Shown piece after piece: positions 50,576 to 58,955 of a stretch of DNA of 64,000 bases (the stretch's first letter is position 1; each line of letters begins with the position of its first letter). The notes beneath the pieces were generated by a model. It had not been told where the DNA came from and searched no databases. It saw only the letters and a list, made by a program, of their open reading frames with translations. Source of the stretch: Phaeacidiphilus oryzae TH49 (GTDB taxonomy: Bacteria > Actinomycetota > Actinomycetes > Streptomycetales > Streptomycetaceae). The position numbers and the translations under genes were made by a program. The DNA lies in the NCBI RefSeq assembly GCF_000744815.1, contig NZ_JQMQ01000005.1:4410055-4474054 (forward strand), in the 5' to 3' direction.

Positions 50576-52013
50576 CGAGGTATGCCTCCAGACCGTGCCG
50601 CCCGCCCTCGCGCCCGTATCCCGACTCCCCGTATCCGCCGAACGGCGACGCCGGGTCGAACCGGTTGAAGGTGTTGGACCACACCACCCCGGCCCGCAGC
50701 CGCCGCGCCATCCACAGCATCCGCGACCCCTTCTCCGTCCACACCCCCGCCGACAGCCCGTACGGGGTGTTGTTGGCCTTGGCCACCGCCTCCTCCGGGG
50801 TCCGGAAGGTCAGCACGGAGAGCACCGGGCCGAAGATCTCCTCGCGGGCGATCCGGTGCGCCTGGCTGACCCCGGTGAAGAGGGTCGGCGCGAACCAGTA
50901 CCCGGTCTCCGGCAGCCGGCAGCCGCTCGGGGACCACCGCCGGGCGCCCTCCGCCTCGCCGGCCTCCGCCAACTCACCGATCCTGGCCAGCTGTTCGGCC
51001 GAGTTGATCGCCCCGACGTCGGTGTTCTTGTCCAGCGGGTCGCCGACCCGGAGCAGTTCCATCCGCCGCCGCAGCGCGGTCAGGAACTCCTCCTCGACCG
51101 ACTCCTGGACGAGCAGCCGCGACCCCGCACAGCAGACCTGGCCCTGGTTGAAGTAGATGCCCTGGACGACGCCCTCCACCGCCTGGTCGATCGGGGCGTC
51201 GTCGAAGACGATGTTGGCCGCCTTGCCGCCGAGCTCCAGCGTCAGCCGCCGCCCGGTGCCGGCGAGCGTCCGGGCGATCTCCCGCCCGACGGCGGTCGAC
51301 CCGGTGAACGCCACCTTGTCCACCCCGTCGTGCCCGACCAGGGCGGCCCCGGTGCGCCCGTCCCCGGTGACGATGTTGACCACCCCTTCGGGCAGCCCCG
51401 CCTGCCGGCAGATGTCCGCGAACCGCAGGGCGGTCAGCGGGGTGGTCTCGGCCGGCTTGAGCACCACCGTGTTGCCGCAGGCCAGGGCCGGGGCCACCTT
51501 CCAGGCGAGCATCAGCAGCGGGAAGTTCCACGGGATGACCTGGGCCGCGACGCCCAGCGGCCGGGGATCAGGACCCCAGCCCGCGAAGGCCAGCTTGTCC
51601 GCCCACCCCGCGTAGTAGAAGAAGTGCGCGGCCACCAGCGGCAGGTCGACGTCCCTGGTCTCCCGGATCGGCTTGCCGTTGTCGATCGACTCCAGCACGG
51701 CCAGCTCGCGCGAGCGCTCCTGCACCAGCCGGGCGATCCGGAAGAGGTACTTGGCCCGTTCCGAGCCCGGCAGCCCCGACCACCGCCCGAAGGCGATCCG
51801 GGCCGCCCGCACCGCCCGGTCCACGTCCCGCTCGTCGCCCTGCGCGAACTCGGCGAGCACCTGCCCGGTGGCCGGGTCCACGGTCTTCAGCGCCTCGCCG
51901 CCGGCCGGCTCCACGAACTCGCCGTTGACGAAGTGCCCGTAGGAGGAGTCGAGCTCCCCGGCCGCCGCCCGGTCCTCCGGCGCCGGCGCGTACTGGAACA
52001 ACGCGTCTTCCAC
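50568..52013 (-). CDS. Aldehyde dehydrogenase family protein
   Basis: 481 residues, complete. QVIPWNFPLLMLAWKVAPAL, VVLKPAETTPLTAL and FTGSTAVGREIA are NAD-binding. ELGGKAANIVF holds the general-base Glu and FNQGQVCCAGSRLLV the catalytic Cys. EEIFGPVLSV and PFGGYGESGYGREGG close the fold. GTG 52013 has AGGAGGGGA upstream. It follows deoC by 10 bases, which fits oxidation of the acetaldehyde that DeoC releases (inference). Partner of the short protein downstream. Confidence 0.93.
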   Translation of the reverse strand: MEDALFQYAPAPEDRAAAGELDSSYGHFVNGEFVEPAGGEALKTVDPATGQVLAEFAQGDERDVDRAVRAARIAFGRWSGLPGSERAKYLFRIARLVQERSRELAVLESIDNGKPIRETRDVDLPLVAAHFFYYAGWADKLAFAGWGPDPRPLGVAAQVIPWNFPLLMLAWKVAPALACGNTVVLKPAETTPLTALRFADICRQAGLPEGVVNIVTGDGRTGAALVGHDGVDKVAFTGSTAVGREIARTLAGTGRRLTLELGGKAANIVFDDAPIDQAVEGVVQGIYFNQGQVCCAGSRLLVQESVEEEFLTALRRRMELLRVGDPLDKNTDVGAINSAEQLARIGELAEAGEAEGARRWSPSGCRLPETGYWFAPTLFTGVSQAHRIAREEIFGPVLSVLTFRTPEEAVAKANNTPYGLSAGVWTEKGSRMLWMARRLRAGVVWSNTFNRFDPASPFGGYGESGYGREGGRHGLEAYLDV

Positions 52014-52023
52014 GGCTCCCCTC

Positions 52024-52983
52024 CTAGTCCACGGTGACGTAGTCGGCACCCGAATAGTGCCCGCTGCGCAGCTTCTGACGCTGCATCAGCAGATCGTTGA
52101 GCAGGCTGGACGCCCCGAGCCTGAACCACTCCGACGACAGCCACTCCGGCCCCGCCGTCTCGTTCACCAGCACCAGGTACTTCAGCGCGTCCTTGCTGGT
52201 CCGGATGCCTCCGGCGGCCTTCACCCCGACCTGCGCGCCGGTCGCCAGCCGGTAGTCCCGCACCGCCTCCAGCAGCAGCAGGGCGGTGGCCGGGGTGGCG
52301 TTCACCGCGACCTTGCCGGTCGAGGTCTTCACGAAGTCGGCCCCGCCGAGCATCGCCAGCCAGGCCGCCCGCCGGATGTTGTCCCCGGTGGCCAGCTCGC
52401 CGGTCTCCAGGATGACCTTGAGCCTGGCCGCCTCCCCGCAGACCTCCTTCACCTCCCGGACGGACTCCAGCACCGCTCCGTACCGCCCGGAGAGGAACGC
52501 CCCCCGGTCGATCACCATGTCCACCTCGTCCGCCCCGGCGGCGACCGCGTCCCGGGCGTCCGCCAGCCGCACCGGGGATGCGGCCCGCCCGGAGGGGAAG
52601 GCGGTGGCCACCGAGGCCACCTCGACCGGGGACCCGGCCAGCGCCTCCTTCGCCACCCCCACCAGGTCGGGGTAGACGCAGACCGCGGCGACCCGGGGGG
52701 CCGACGGATCGGAGGGGTCGGGGCGCAGCGCCTTGGCGCACAGCGAGCGGACCTTGCCGGGGGTGTCCGCGCCCTCCAGGGTGGTGAGGTCGATCACGGA
52801 GATCGCCAGATCGATCGCGAACGCCTTGGCCGTGGTCTTGATCGACCGGCTGCCGAGGGCGTCCGCCCGGGCGGCCAGCCCGACCGCGTCGACACCGGGC
52901 AGACCGTGGAGGAAGGCACGCAGCGCCGCGTCGGATCCGGTCGCGGCGGCAGCCAGGGAAGCCTGGTCGGGCAACTGGGGCAT
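52024..52983 (-). CDS. deoC: Deoxyribose-phosphate aldolase
   Basis: 319 residues. The class I aldolase barrel is clear: IDLTTLEGADTPGKV, VAAVCVYPDLVGVAKEAL, EVDMVIDRGAFLSG, LKVILETGEL (with the catalytic-region Lys), GADFVKTSTGK (Schiff-base Lys) and VGVKAAGGIRT. It splits deoxyribose-5-phosphate to glyceraldehyde-3-phosphate and acetaldehyde. Start ATG 52983 or GTG 52989; no ribosome site, and the predicted transcription start is only a few bases upstream. The promoter carries the CTACGCGCGTAG palindrome. It leads an operon with two aldehyde dehydrogenases. Confidence 0.94.
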   Translation of the reverse strand: MPQLPDQASLAAAATGSDAALRAFLHGLPGVDAVGLAARADALGSRSIKTTAKAFAIDLAISVIDLTTLEGADTPGKVRSLCAKALRPDPSDPSAPRVAAVCVYPDLVGVAKEALAGSPVEVASVATAFPSGRAASPVRLADARDAVAAGADEVDMVIDRGAFLSGRYGAVLESVREVKEVCGEAARLKVILETGELATGDNIRRAAWLAMLGGADFVKTSTGKVAVNATPATALLLLEAVRDYRLATGAQVGVKAAGGIRTSKDALKYLVLVNETAGPEWLSSEWFRLGASSLLNDLLMQRQKLRSGHYSGADYVTVD

Positions 52984-52998
52984 GGGCACAAGCTGAGC

Positions 52999-53014
52999 AT
53001 ATCTACGCGCGTAG
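52999..53014 (-). promoter_or_regulatory. Nucleoside-salvage operator/-10 box upstream of deoC
   Basis: CTACGCGCGTAG (53003-53014), a perfect 12-base palindrome. Read on the minus strand, ACGCGCG runs straight into the -10 box TAGATA (53005-53000). Expected +1 is about 52993, close to GTG 52989. Confidence 0.6.
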
Positions 53015-53057
53015 CAGGATGTCCGCATTCCGGGAAGGTGAGGCAGAATCGTTCACC

Positions 53058-53774
53058 ATGAACGACTCTGCCCCCGCCGAACCCGCGTACGCCGACCGGG
53101 TCCACCGCTCCAAGCCCGGCGCGGTCGCCGGAGTGCTGCTGATCGCGCTCGCCCTGTGGCTCGGGATCGACGCGATGCTCGGCGGCAGCGGGCGGGACGT
53201 CTTCATCGCGCTGGCCGCGCTGGTCCTGGTGGTCCCCGGGGTGATCGCGTGGACCCTGTGGCCGTCCGTCCGCTACAACGAGGAGCGCCTGGTGGTCCGC
53301 AATCCGCTGCGGACCGTCACCGTGCCGTGGGCGGCGGTGGACGACTTCCGGTCCGGCTACTCCGTGGAGATGCTGACCGGCGGCAAGAAGTACCAGGTCT
53401 GGGCGATCCCGGTGTCGCTGCGGCAGCGCAAGAAGGCGAACGTCCGGGCGGCCCGTGCGGCGGCCGGCGGCGACCCGTACGCACCGGTCTCCGGCCTCTT
53501 CGGCGGCGGGCGCCGGCGGGCGTCGGACGCGGCGCACCCGATCGGCGGGCCCGGGTTGCGCGGCGCGCTGCGGGCGCAGGAGGGCGCGGACCGCGCCGAC
53601 CCGACCGTCGCATGGTCGGACCGGGTCGTCTCCGAGCTGCGGGAGCGGGCCGAGGCGGCGCGCGCGGGGAGCGGCGACGCGGCGCCGGCGCCGGCGCGGG
53701 CGACCTGGACCTGGGCGCTGATCGCCCCCATGCTGATCGGCTTGATCGCTCTGATCGTCCTCCTGGCCGGCTAG
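53058..53774 (+). CDS. PH-domain membrane protein
   Basis: 238 residues. Two N-terminal membrane segments (AVAGVLLIALALWLGID; VFIALAALVLVVPGVIAW) are followed by a bacterial PH-like domain (VRYNEERLVVRNPLRTVTVP, WAAVDDFRSGYSVEML, KYQVWAIPVSLRQRKKANVR). A Gly/Arg-rich linker and a C-terminal membrane segment complete it. Function unknown. ATG 53058 is preceded by CAGAAT (53044-53049), so it is probably leaderless; ATG 53019 is an in-frame alternative. Divergent from deoC. Confidence 0.82.
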   Translation: MNDSAPAEPAYADRVHRSKPGAVAGVLLIALALWLGIDAMLGGSGRDVFIALAALVLVVPGVIAWTLWPSVRYNEERLVVRNPLRTVTVPWAAVDDFRSGYSVEMLTGGKKYQVWAIPVSLRQRKKANVRAARAAAGGDPYAPVSGLFGGGRRRASDAAHPIGGPGLRGALRAQEGADRADPTVAWSDRVVSELRERAEAARAGSGDAAPAPARATWTWALIAPMLIGLIALIVLLAG

Positions 53775-53784
53775 CCCCCGGTCA

Positions 53785-53895
53785 CCGCGCCGCAGGCGGG
53801 GAACCGCGCGGCCGGCCACTGCGGTGCCGCACCCGGTATCCGGCCGCCGGGTCGCGGCGCGGACTCCGTCGCCGGAAGCGGCGCGGCGGCGGCCC
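53785..53895. repeat. Intergenic repeat block between PH-domain gene and phosphohexomutase
   Basis: It contains GGCGGGGAACCGCGCGGCC and a GGTGCCGCA-CCGG segment, related to the blocks at 36495 and 59995. CCGCGCCGC (about 53785) and GCGGCGCGG (about 53857) form a long-range inverted repeat. It separates two convergent genes and may serve as terminator. Confidence 0.5.
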
Positions 53896-55674
53896 CTACG
53901 CCCTCGTCCTCGCCGGCTCCAGGCCTGCGGCCTGGGTGATCTCGCGACCCAGGGCCGCCAGCCGGCAGCGCGCCGCCGCCCGCACGGCGGTCAGCTCCGC
54001 GCTGGACGGCACCGGCAGCACCACCTCCAGATAGCACTTCAGCTTCGGCTCCGTCCCGGACGGGCGGACGACCACCCGCGCCCGCTCCACCGCCGCGCCG
54101 CCGCCCTCCGCGCCCGCGAGCCGGTACCGCAGCCCCTCCGTCGGCGGCAGGCCGTCGACCCCGGCCGAGAGGTCTTCCGCGGAGTCCACCCGCAGGCCCG
54201 CCAGCTGCTCCGGCGGGGCCTCCCGCAGCCGGGCCATCGCGTCCGCGATCCGCTTCGGCTCGCCGACCCGCACCGACACCTGCTCGGTGGCGTGCAGCCC
54301 GTACGCCAGCGCGAGGTCGTCCAGCAGGTCCTGCAGCGTCCGTCCGGACTCCTTCAGCTCGGCCGCGAGTTCGCAGATCAGCAGGGCCGCGGTGATCCCG
54401 TCCTTGTCCCGCACCCCGTCCGGGTCGACGCAGTAGCCGAGCGCCTCCTCGTAGGCGTAGCGCAGCCCCGGGACCCTGGTCAGCCACTTGAAGCCGGTCA
54501 GGGTCTCCGTGTACGGCAGGCCCGCGGCGTCCGCGATCCGGCGCAGCACCGAGGAGGAGACCAGGGTGGTGGCGAAGGTCCCCTGCGCCCGCCGGTGCAC
54601 CAGGTGCGCGGCGATCAGCGCGCCGACCTCGTCCCCGGTGAGCATCCGCCACCCGTCCGGGCCCTCGCCGGAGTGGTCGGGCACGGCGACCGCGCAGCGG
54701 TCCGCGTCCGGGTCGTTGGCCAGCACCAGGTCGGGCCCGATCGCCGACGCGGTGCGGAAGGCCAGCGCCATCGCGCCCGGCTCCTCCGGATTGGGGAAGG
54801 GGACGGTCGGGAAGTCCGGATCCGGTTCACCCTGTTCGGTGACGACCGTCGGCGGCGGGAAGCCGGCCCGTTTGAAGGCGGCCTGCAGGGTGCGCCGCCC
54901 GACGCCGTGCAGCGGCGTGTAGACGACCGCGAGGTCGCGCGGCGAGCCCTGGTCGACGACGGAGGCCGAGCGGTCCAGGTAGGCCTCGACGATCGAGTCG
55001 TCCAGCACCTGCCAGCCGCTCTCGGCCCGCGGCACCGCGCCGACCGCATCGACCGCCTCGATCCGCTCGGAGATCTCCGCCTCGGCCGGCGGCACCAGCT
55101 GCGAGCCGCCGTCCTCCGGGCCGCCGAGGAAGACCTTGTACCCGTTGTCCTGAGCCGGGTTGTGGCTGGCCGTGACGGCGATCCCGGCGGCCGCGTCCAG
55201 CGACCGGACGGCGAAGGCGAGCACCGGGGTCGGCAGCGGCCCCGGCAGCAGCGCGGCCCGCAGGCCGGCCCCGGTCAGCACGGCGACGGCGTCCCGCGCG
55301 AAGTCCTCCGAGCGGTGCCGGGCGTCGTGCCCGACCACCACCAGCGGCGGTTCCCCGCCGCCGTCCTGACGGCCCTTCAGGAACTCGGCCAGCCCGGCGG
55401 TGGTGCGGATGACCACGGCCCGGTTCATCCGGTTGGGGCCGGCGCCGAGCGCCCCGCGCAGCCCCGCCGTGCCGAAGCGCAGCGGCTCGGCGAACCGCCG
55501 GGCCAGCTCGGACCAGGCCCGGGCGCAGCCCTCGGAGCCGGGGCCCTCGCCCGAGTCGTCGCACTCCGCGCGGGCCAGCAGTTCGGAGAGTTCGGCCCGG
55601 GTGGCGGGGTCGGGGTCGTCGTCGAGCCAGGCCCGGGCGCGCGCGAAGAGATCGGTGGGATGAGTGGGCGCCAT
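53896..55674 (-). CDS. Phosphohexomutase (phosphoglucomutase/phosphomannomutase family)
   Basis: 592 residues. Domain 1 carries the active Ser in GIAVTASHNPAQDNGYKV. The metal loop is NDPDADRCAVAV, the sugar-binding loop EEALGYCVDPDG, and the phosphate-binding loop RPSGTEPKLKCYLEVV. LRFGTAGLRGALGAGPNRMN near residue ~75 is typical of the PgcA/phosphopentomutase-like long subgroup. The location between deoC and purine nucleoside phosphorylase suggests it may convert ribose- or deoxyribose-1-phosphate to the 5-phosphate (inference). ATG 55674 has a GAGGGAA ribosome site. It is separated from the upstream gene by 275 bases. Confidence 0.88.
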   Translation of the reverse strand: MAPTHPTDLFARARAWLDDDPDPATRAELSELLARAECDDSGEGPGSEGCARAWSELARRFAEPLRFGTAGLRGALGAGPNRMNRAVVIRTTAGLAEFLKGRQDGGGEPPLVVVGHDARHRSEDFARDAVAVLTGAGLRAALLPGPLPTPVLAFAVRSLDAAAGIAVTASHNPAQDNGYKVFLGGPEDGGSQLVPPAEAEISERIEAVDAVGAVPRAESGWQVLDDSIVEAYLDRSASVVDQGSPRDLAVVYTPLHGVGRRTLQAAFKRAGFPPPTVVTEQGEPDPDFPTVPFPNPEEPGAMALAFRTASAIGPDLVLANDPDADRCAVAVPDHSGEGPDGWRMLTGDEVGALIAAHLVHRRAQGTFATTLVSSSVLRRIADAAGLPYTETLTGFKWLTRVPGLRYAYEEALGYCVDPDGVRDKDGITAALLICELAAELKESGRTLQDLLDDLALAYGLHATEQVSVRVGEPKRIADAMARLREAPPEQLAGLRVDSAEDLSAGVDGLPPTEGLRYRLAGAEGGGAAVERARVVVRPSGTEPKLKCYLEVVLPVPSSAELTAVRAAARCRLAALGREITQAAGLEPARTRA

Positions 55675-55728
55675 CGCTTCCCTCGTCCTTTTCGTCGGCC
55701 GTCTCAAGGGGGTGCTGGGGGGTGTCCC

Positions 55729-55740
55729 CTGCTCGAGCAG
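55729..55740. promoter_or_regulatory. Perfect palindrome CTGCTCGAGCAG in the phosphohexomutase upstream region
   Basis: A 12-base palindrome 55 bases upstream of the phosphohexomutase ATG, within a block (GTCCCCTGCTCGAGCAG, then GAGAGCTTGGGGAGG) that resembles a dispersed intergenic sequence common in Streptomyces (from memory). It could be an operator or simply part of that repeat. Confidence 0.35.
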
Positions 55741-55851
55741 TTCGGAGAGCTTGGGGAGGATCATCGCAGCCACGGCGGTCCTGCTGACGGACTTCCCGCC
55801 GAGCGCGCCCGCAAGCCGTCCTCACAAGCGATAATTCGGCCGTCTTCGATT

Positions 55852-55905
55852 CCCCGCCTACCCCGCCGACCCCGCCGGCCCCGCCGGCCCCGCCGGCCCC
55901 TGCGG
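55852..55905. repeat. Six 9-base tandem repeats
   Basis: Units CCCCGCCTA, CCCCGCCGA, three CCCCGCCGG and CCCCTGCGG. They lie between purine nucleoside phosphorylase and the phosphohexomutase gene. Copy number is likely variable. Confidence 0.75.
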
Positions 55906-55949
55906 TCACCGCGGCCCCCGGCAGCCCCGGGGGCCGTCCTGACGCCCCC

Positions 55950-56759
55950 TCAGGTCCGTGGCAGGACCTTGGCCAGCAGCTCGCCCATCCTGGCCGCCGA
56001 GGCCCGGCCGGCCGCCAGCACCTCGGCGTGGTCCAGCGGCTCGCCGGTCATCCCTGCCGCGAGGTTGGTGACCAGTGAGATGCCCAGCACCTCGGCGCCG
56101 GCCTCGCGGGCCGCGATCGCCTCCAGCGCGGTGGACATCCCGACCAGGTCGGCGCCGAGCGTCCGGAGCATCCGGATCTCCGCGGGCGTCTCGTAGTGGG
56201 GGCCGGTGAGCTGGGCGTAGACCCCTTCGGTGAGGCCGGGGTCGATCTCCCGGCAGAGGTCACGCAGGCGCTGCGAGTAGAGGTCGGTCAGATCCACGAA
56301 GCGGGCGCCGACCAGCGGCGAGGCCGCGGTCAGGTTGAGGTGGTCGCTGATCAGCACCGGCTGGCCGGGGGAGTGCTCGGGGCGGAGGCCGCCGCAGCCG
56401 TTGGTGAGGATCACCGCCCGGCAGCCGGCCGCCACCGCGGTCCGCACCCCGTGGACGACGGCGGCCGGGCCGTTCCCCTCGTAGTAGTGGGTGCGGCCGA
56501 GGAAGACCAGCGCCCGCCGGCCGCCGACGCGCAGCGAGCGGACCCGCCCCGCGTGGCCCTCGGCGCGCGGGGCGGCGAAGCCGGGGAGTTCGGTGACCGG
56601 GAAGTCGTGGTCGGGCACGCCGAGGGCGTCCGCGGCCGGCGCCCAGCCGGAGCCGAGGACCAGCGCGAGGTCGTGCGCCTCGACCCCGGTCCGGGCGCGC
56701 AGCGCCTCCCCGGCGCGCTCGGCCAGCCGATAGGGGTCCTGCTCCTGCTGATCGCTCAC
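55950..56759 (-). CDS. Purine nucleoside phosphorylase
   Basis: 269 residues, trimeric (PNP/MTAP class) type. [17 protein letters not shown] (phosphate site), [64 protein letters not shown] and [16 protein letters not shown] are conserved. It splits purine (deoxy)nucleosides with phosphate to give base and (deoxy)ribose-1-phosphate. GTG 56759 is nearly leaderless: TATAAA lies 9 bases upstream and overlaps an ACGCGCGT operator. It links functionally with the importer, deoC and the phosphohexomutase. Confidence 0.94.
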   Translation of the reverse strand: MSDQQEQDPYRLAERAGEALRARTGVEAHDLALVLGSGWAPAADALGVPDHDFPVTELPGFAAPRAEGHAGRVRSLRVGGRRALVFLGRTHYYEGNGPAAVVHGVRTAVAAGCRAVILTNGCGGLRPEHSPGQPVLISDHLNLTAASPLVGARFVDLTDLYSQRLRDLCREIDPGLTEGVYAQLTGPHYETPAEIRMLRTLGADLVGMSTALEAIAAREAGAEVLGISLVTNLAAGMTGEPLDHAEVLAAGRASAARMGELLAKVLPRT

Positions 56760-56768
56760 CCGCGCGAG

Positions 56769-56784
56769 TTTATACGCGCGTAGA
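56769..56784 (-). promoter_or_regulatory. Nucleoside-salvage operator/-10 box upstream of purine nucleoside phosphorylase
   Basis: TACGCGCGTA (56773-56782) is a perfect palindrome; on the minus strand ACGCGCG runs into the -10 box TATAAA (56774-56769), the same register as at deoC and bmpA. Confidence 0.6.
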
Positions 56785-56805
56785 AGACTCCGGCGCGGTC
56801 CGCGC

Positions 56806-57249
56806 TCAGCACGGGCGCTTCCGCAGCTCCATGACGTAGTCGTGGGGCGCCCCGGCCGACTCCGCCGCGTCGGCGATCAGGCCCAGGTACCGGGCCGAGG
56901 GGAGCCCGCCCTCGTAGTCGTCGAGGACGTAGGTCCAGGCCGGGAGGTCGCCCTCCAGGGTGGAGGCCCGCACCCGCATCTTCCGGTAGAGCCCGAGCGA
57001 CCGGCCCTCCCACCGGTCCAGCGCCGGCTCGTCCCGCTCGGGCACGTCGTAGAGGGCGACGAAGACCTGGTCGAAGCCGGTCTCGGACTCCACCAGGGTC
57101 GCCAGCGAGCCCTCCCAGCCCAGGTGCTCGCCGCCGAAGGTCAGCCGCCAGCCGGTCAGCCACCCGGTGCACCGGAGCGGCGAGTGGGGCGCGCGGCCGA
57201 GCATCTGACGCGCGTCGAGATTCGTGGCGTACGCGGCGTAGAGCGACAT
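56806..57249 (-). CDS. Gamma-glutamylcyclotransferase-like (AIG2/GGCT fold) protein
   Basis: 147 residues. [20 protein letters not shown] matches the substrate loop (YGxN type, here YATN) of GGCT-like proteins. The candidate catalytic Glu is in [18 protein letters not shown]. The exact substrate is unknown; gamma-glutamyl amine or peptide cyclisation is the family role. ATG 57249 is divergent from the quinone reductase gene 76 bases away. Transcribed toward purine nucleoside phosphorylase, but a separate promoter lies between them. Confidence 0.82.
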   Translation of the reverse strand: MSLYAAYATNLDARQMLGRAPHSPLRCTGWLTGWRLTFGGEHLGWEGSLATLVESETGFDQVFVALYDVPERDEPALDRWEGRSLGLYRKMRVRASTLEGDLPAWTYVLDDYEGGLPSARYLGLIADAAESAGAPHDYVMELRKRPC

Positions 57250-57325
57250 GGCGTCAGCGTATCGGGACGCATCTCACGTCACCCCGCGTCGTGCGGAGGT
57301 GCCGGCGTACGGGAGAATGAAGTAC

Positions 57326-58759
57326 GTGACTCGGATCGTGATCATCGGTGGCGGACCTGGCGGCTACGAGGCGGCGCTGGTGGGCGCGCAGCTCGGCGCG
57401 GAGGTGACCGTCGTCGACCGCGACGGTCTCGGCGGAGCGTCGGTGCTGACCGACTGCGTCCCCTCCAAGACCCTCATCGCCACCGCCGAGGTGATGACCA
57501 GCTTCGACACCTCGCACGAGGAGCTGGGCATCCGCATCGACGGCGCCGACTCGCCCGCGGACGGCGGCCGGGTCACCGGCGTGGACCTGGGCAAGGTCAA
57601 CCGCCGGGTGAAGCGCCTCGCGGTGGCCCAGTCGCACGACATCAACCAGTCCGTCACCCGCGCCGGGGTGCGGGTGCTGCGCGGCGCCGGGCGCCTGGAG
57701 GGCCGGCAGGCCCAGGACGGCTCCCGCACCGTGATCGTCGACCTCCCGGACGGCGGCACCGAGCGGCTGACCGCCGACACCGTGCTGCTGGCCACCGGCT
57801 CGCACCCGCGCGAGCTGCCCGAGGCGGTGCCGGACGGCGAGCGGATCCTCACCTGGACCCAGGTCTACGACCTGGACGAGCTGCCGGCCGAGCTGATCGT
57901 GGTCGGCTCCGGCGTCACCGGCGCCGAGTTCGCCGGCGCCTACCAGGCGCTCGGCTCCAAGGTCACCCTGGTCTCCTCGCGCGACCGGGTGCTCCCCGGT
58001 GAGGACCAGGACGCCGCGGCCGTGCTGGAGGACGTCTTCCGCCGCCGCGGGATGAACGTGATGTCCCGCTCCCGCGCCCAGTCCGCGCGCCGGGTCGGCG
58101 ACAAGGTCGAGGTGACCCTGAACGACGGCCGGGTGCTCACCGGTTCGCATGTGCTGATGGCCGTCGGCTCGATCCCCAACTCCGCCGGGCTGGGCCTGGA
58201 GGAGGCCGGGGTGGTCCTCAAGGACTCCGGCCACATCAAGACCGACCGGGTCTCCCGCACCTCCGCCCCCGGCGTCTACGCGGCCGGCGACGTGACCGGG
58301 GTGCTGCCGCTGGCCTCGGTGGCCGCCATGCAGGGCCGGATCGCGATGTACCACGCGCTGGGCGACGCGGTGGCCCCGCTCAACCTCAAGACGGTGGCCT
58401 CCAACGTCTTCACCGACCCGGAGATCGCCACCGTCGGCTACACCCAGGGCGACGTGGCCTGCGGCAAGATGGACGCGGTCGAGGTCAAGCTGCCGCTGCG
58501 GGGCAACGCCCGGGCCAAGATGCAGGGCGTACGGGACGGCTTCGTCAAGCTCTTCTGCCGCCCGGGCACCGGCATCGTGGTCGGCGGCGTGGTGGTCGCC
58601 CCGCGCGCCAGCGAGCTGATCCACTCGATCTCGCTCGCGGTGGACAACAATCTGACGGTGGAACAGGTCGCCAACGCGTTCACGGTCTATCCGTCCGTGT
58701 CCGGTTCGATCGCCGAGGCCGCCCGCCAGCTGCACAGCCGCCGCCGCGCGGAGGCCTGA
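57326..58759 (+). CDS. NAD(P)H-quinone dehydrogenase of the flavoprotein disulfide-reductase family (LpdA-like)
   Basis: 477 residues. FAD loop RIVIIGGGPGGYEAALVGAQ, second Rossmann ELIVVGSGVTGAEFAGAY, GVYAAGDVTGVLPLASVA, and a dimerisation domain with VFTDPEIATVGYT. The usual CxxxxC redox pair is reduced to one Cys (ASVLTDCVPSK), as in the mycobacterial LpdA Rv3303c, a quinone reductase. It also lacks the C-terminal His-Glu pair of dihydrolipoamide dehydrogenase. GTG 57326 is chosen (VTRIVIIGG), leaderless behind GAGAAT (57313-57318); ATG 57317 is an alternative. Confidence 0.88.
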   Translation: MTRIVIIGGGPGGYEAALVGAQLGAEVTVVDRDGLGGASVLTDCVPSKTLIATAEVMTSFDTSHEELGIRIDGADSPADGGRVTGVDLGKVNRRVKRLAVAQSHDINQSVTRAGVRVLRGAGRLEGRQAQDGSRTVIVDLPDGGTERLTADTVLLATGSHPRELPEAVPDGERILTWTQVYDLDELPAELIVVGSGVTGAEFAGAYQALGSKVTLVSSRDRVLPGEDQDAAAVLEDVFRRRGMNVMSRSRAQSARRVGDKVEVTLNDGRVLTGSHVLMAVGSIPNSAGLGLEEAGVVLKDSGHIKTDRVSRTSAPGVYAAGDVTGVLPLASVAAMQGRIAMYHALGDAVAPLNLKTVASNVFTDPEIATVGYTQGDVACGKMDAVEVKLPLRGNARAKMQGVRDGFVKLFCRPGTGIVVGGVVVAPRASELIHSISLAVDNNLTVEQVANAFTVYPSVSGSIAEAARQLHSRRRAEA

Positions 58760-58925
58760 GCGCCCTGACGCTTCGTCACACCCCGCGCGGCCTGCGGTAA
58801 ACGGCCCCGGGGGAGCGGGCCGGGGGGCGCGCGGGTCGCGCGGAGTCGCATCGGGGCGCGCATTGTACGGTCACACCCCGGCTTTGCGTGGACAACTTCG
58901 ACCAGCGGGTCCAATCCCCTGAAAG

Positions 58926-58951
58926 CAGACGGTCACGCAGGTTACCGTCTG
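58926..58951 (+). promoter_or_regulatory. Inverted repeat just upstream of the DeoR-family gene
   Basis: CAGACGGT (58926-58933), 10-base spacer, ACCGTCTG (58944-58951): perfect 8-base arms ending 4 bases before GTG 58956. It covers where the ribosome site or -10 box would be and is a candidate autoregulatory operator. Confidence 0.5.
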
Positions 58952-58955
58952 TTTC

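Noticed and set aside
55855-55905. Possible CRISPR-like array
   Set aside because: Units are 9 bases with no spacers; it is a simple tandem repeat.
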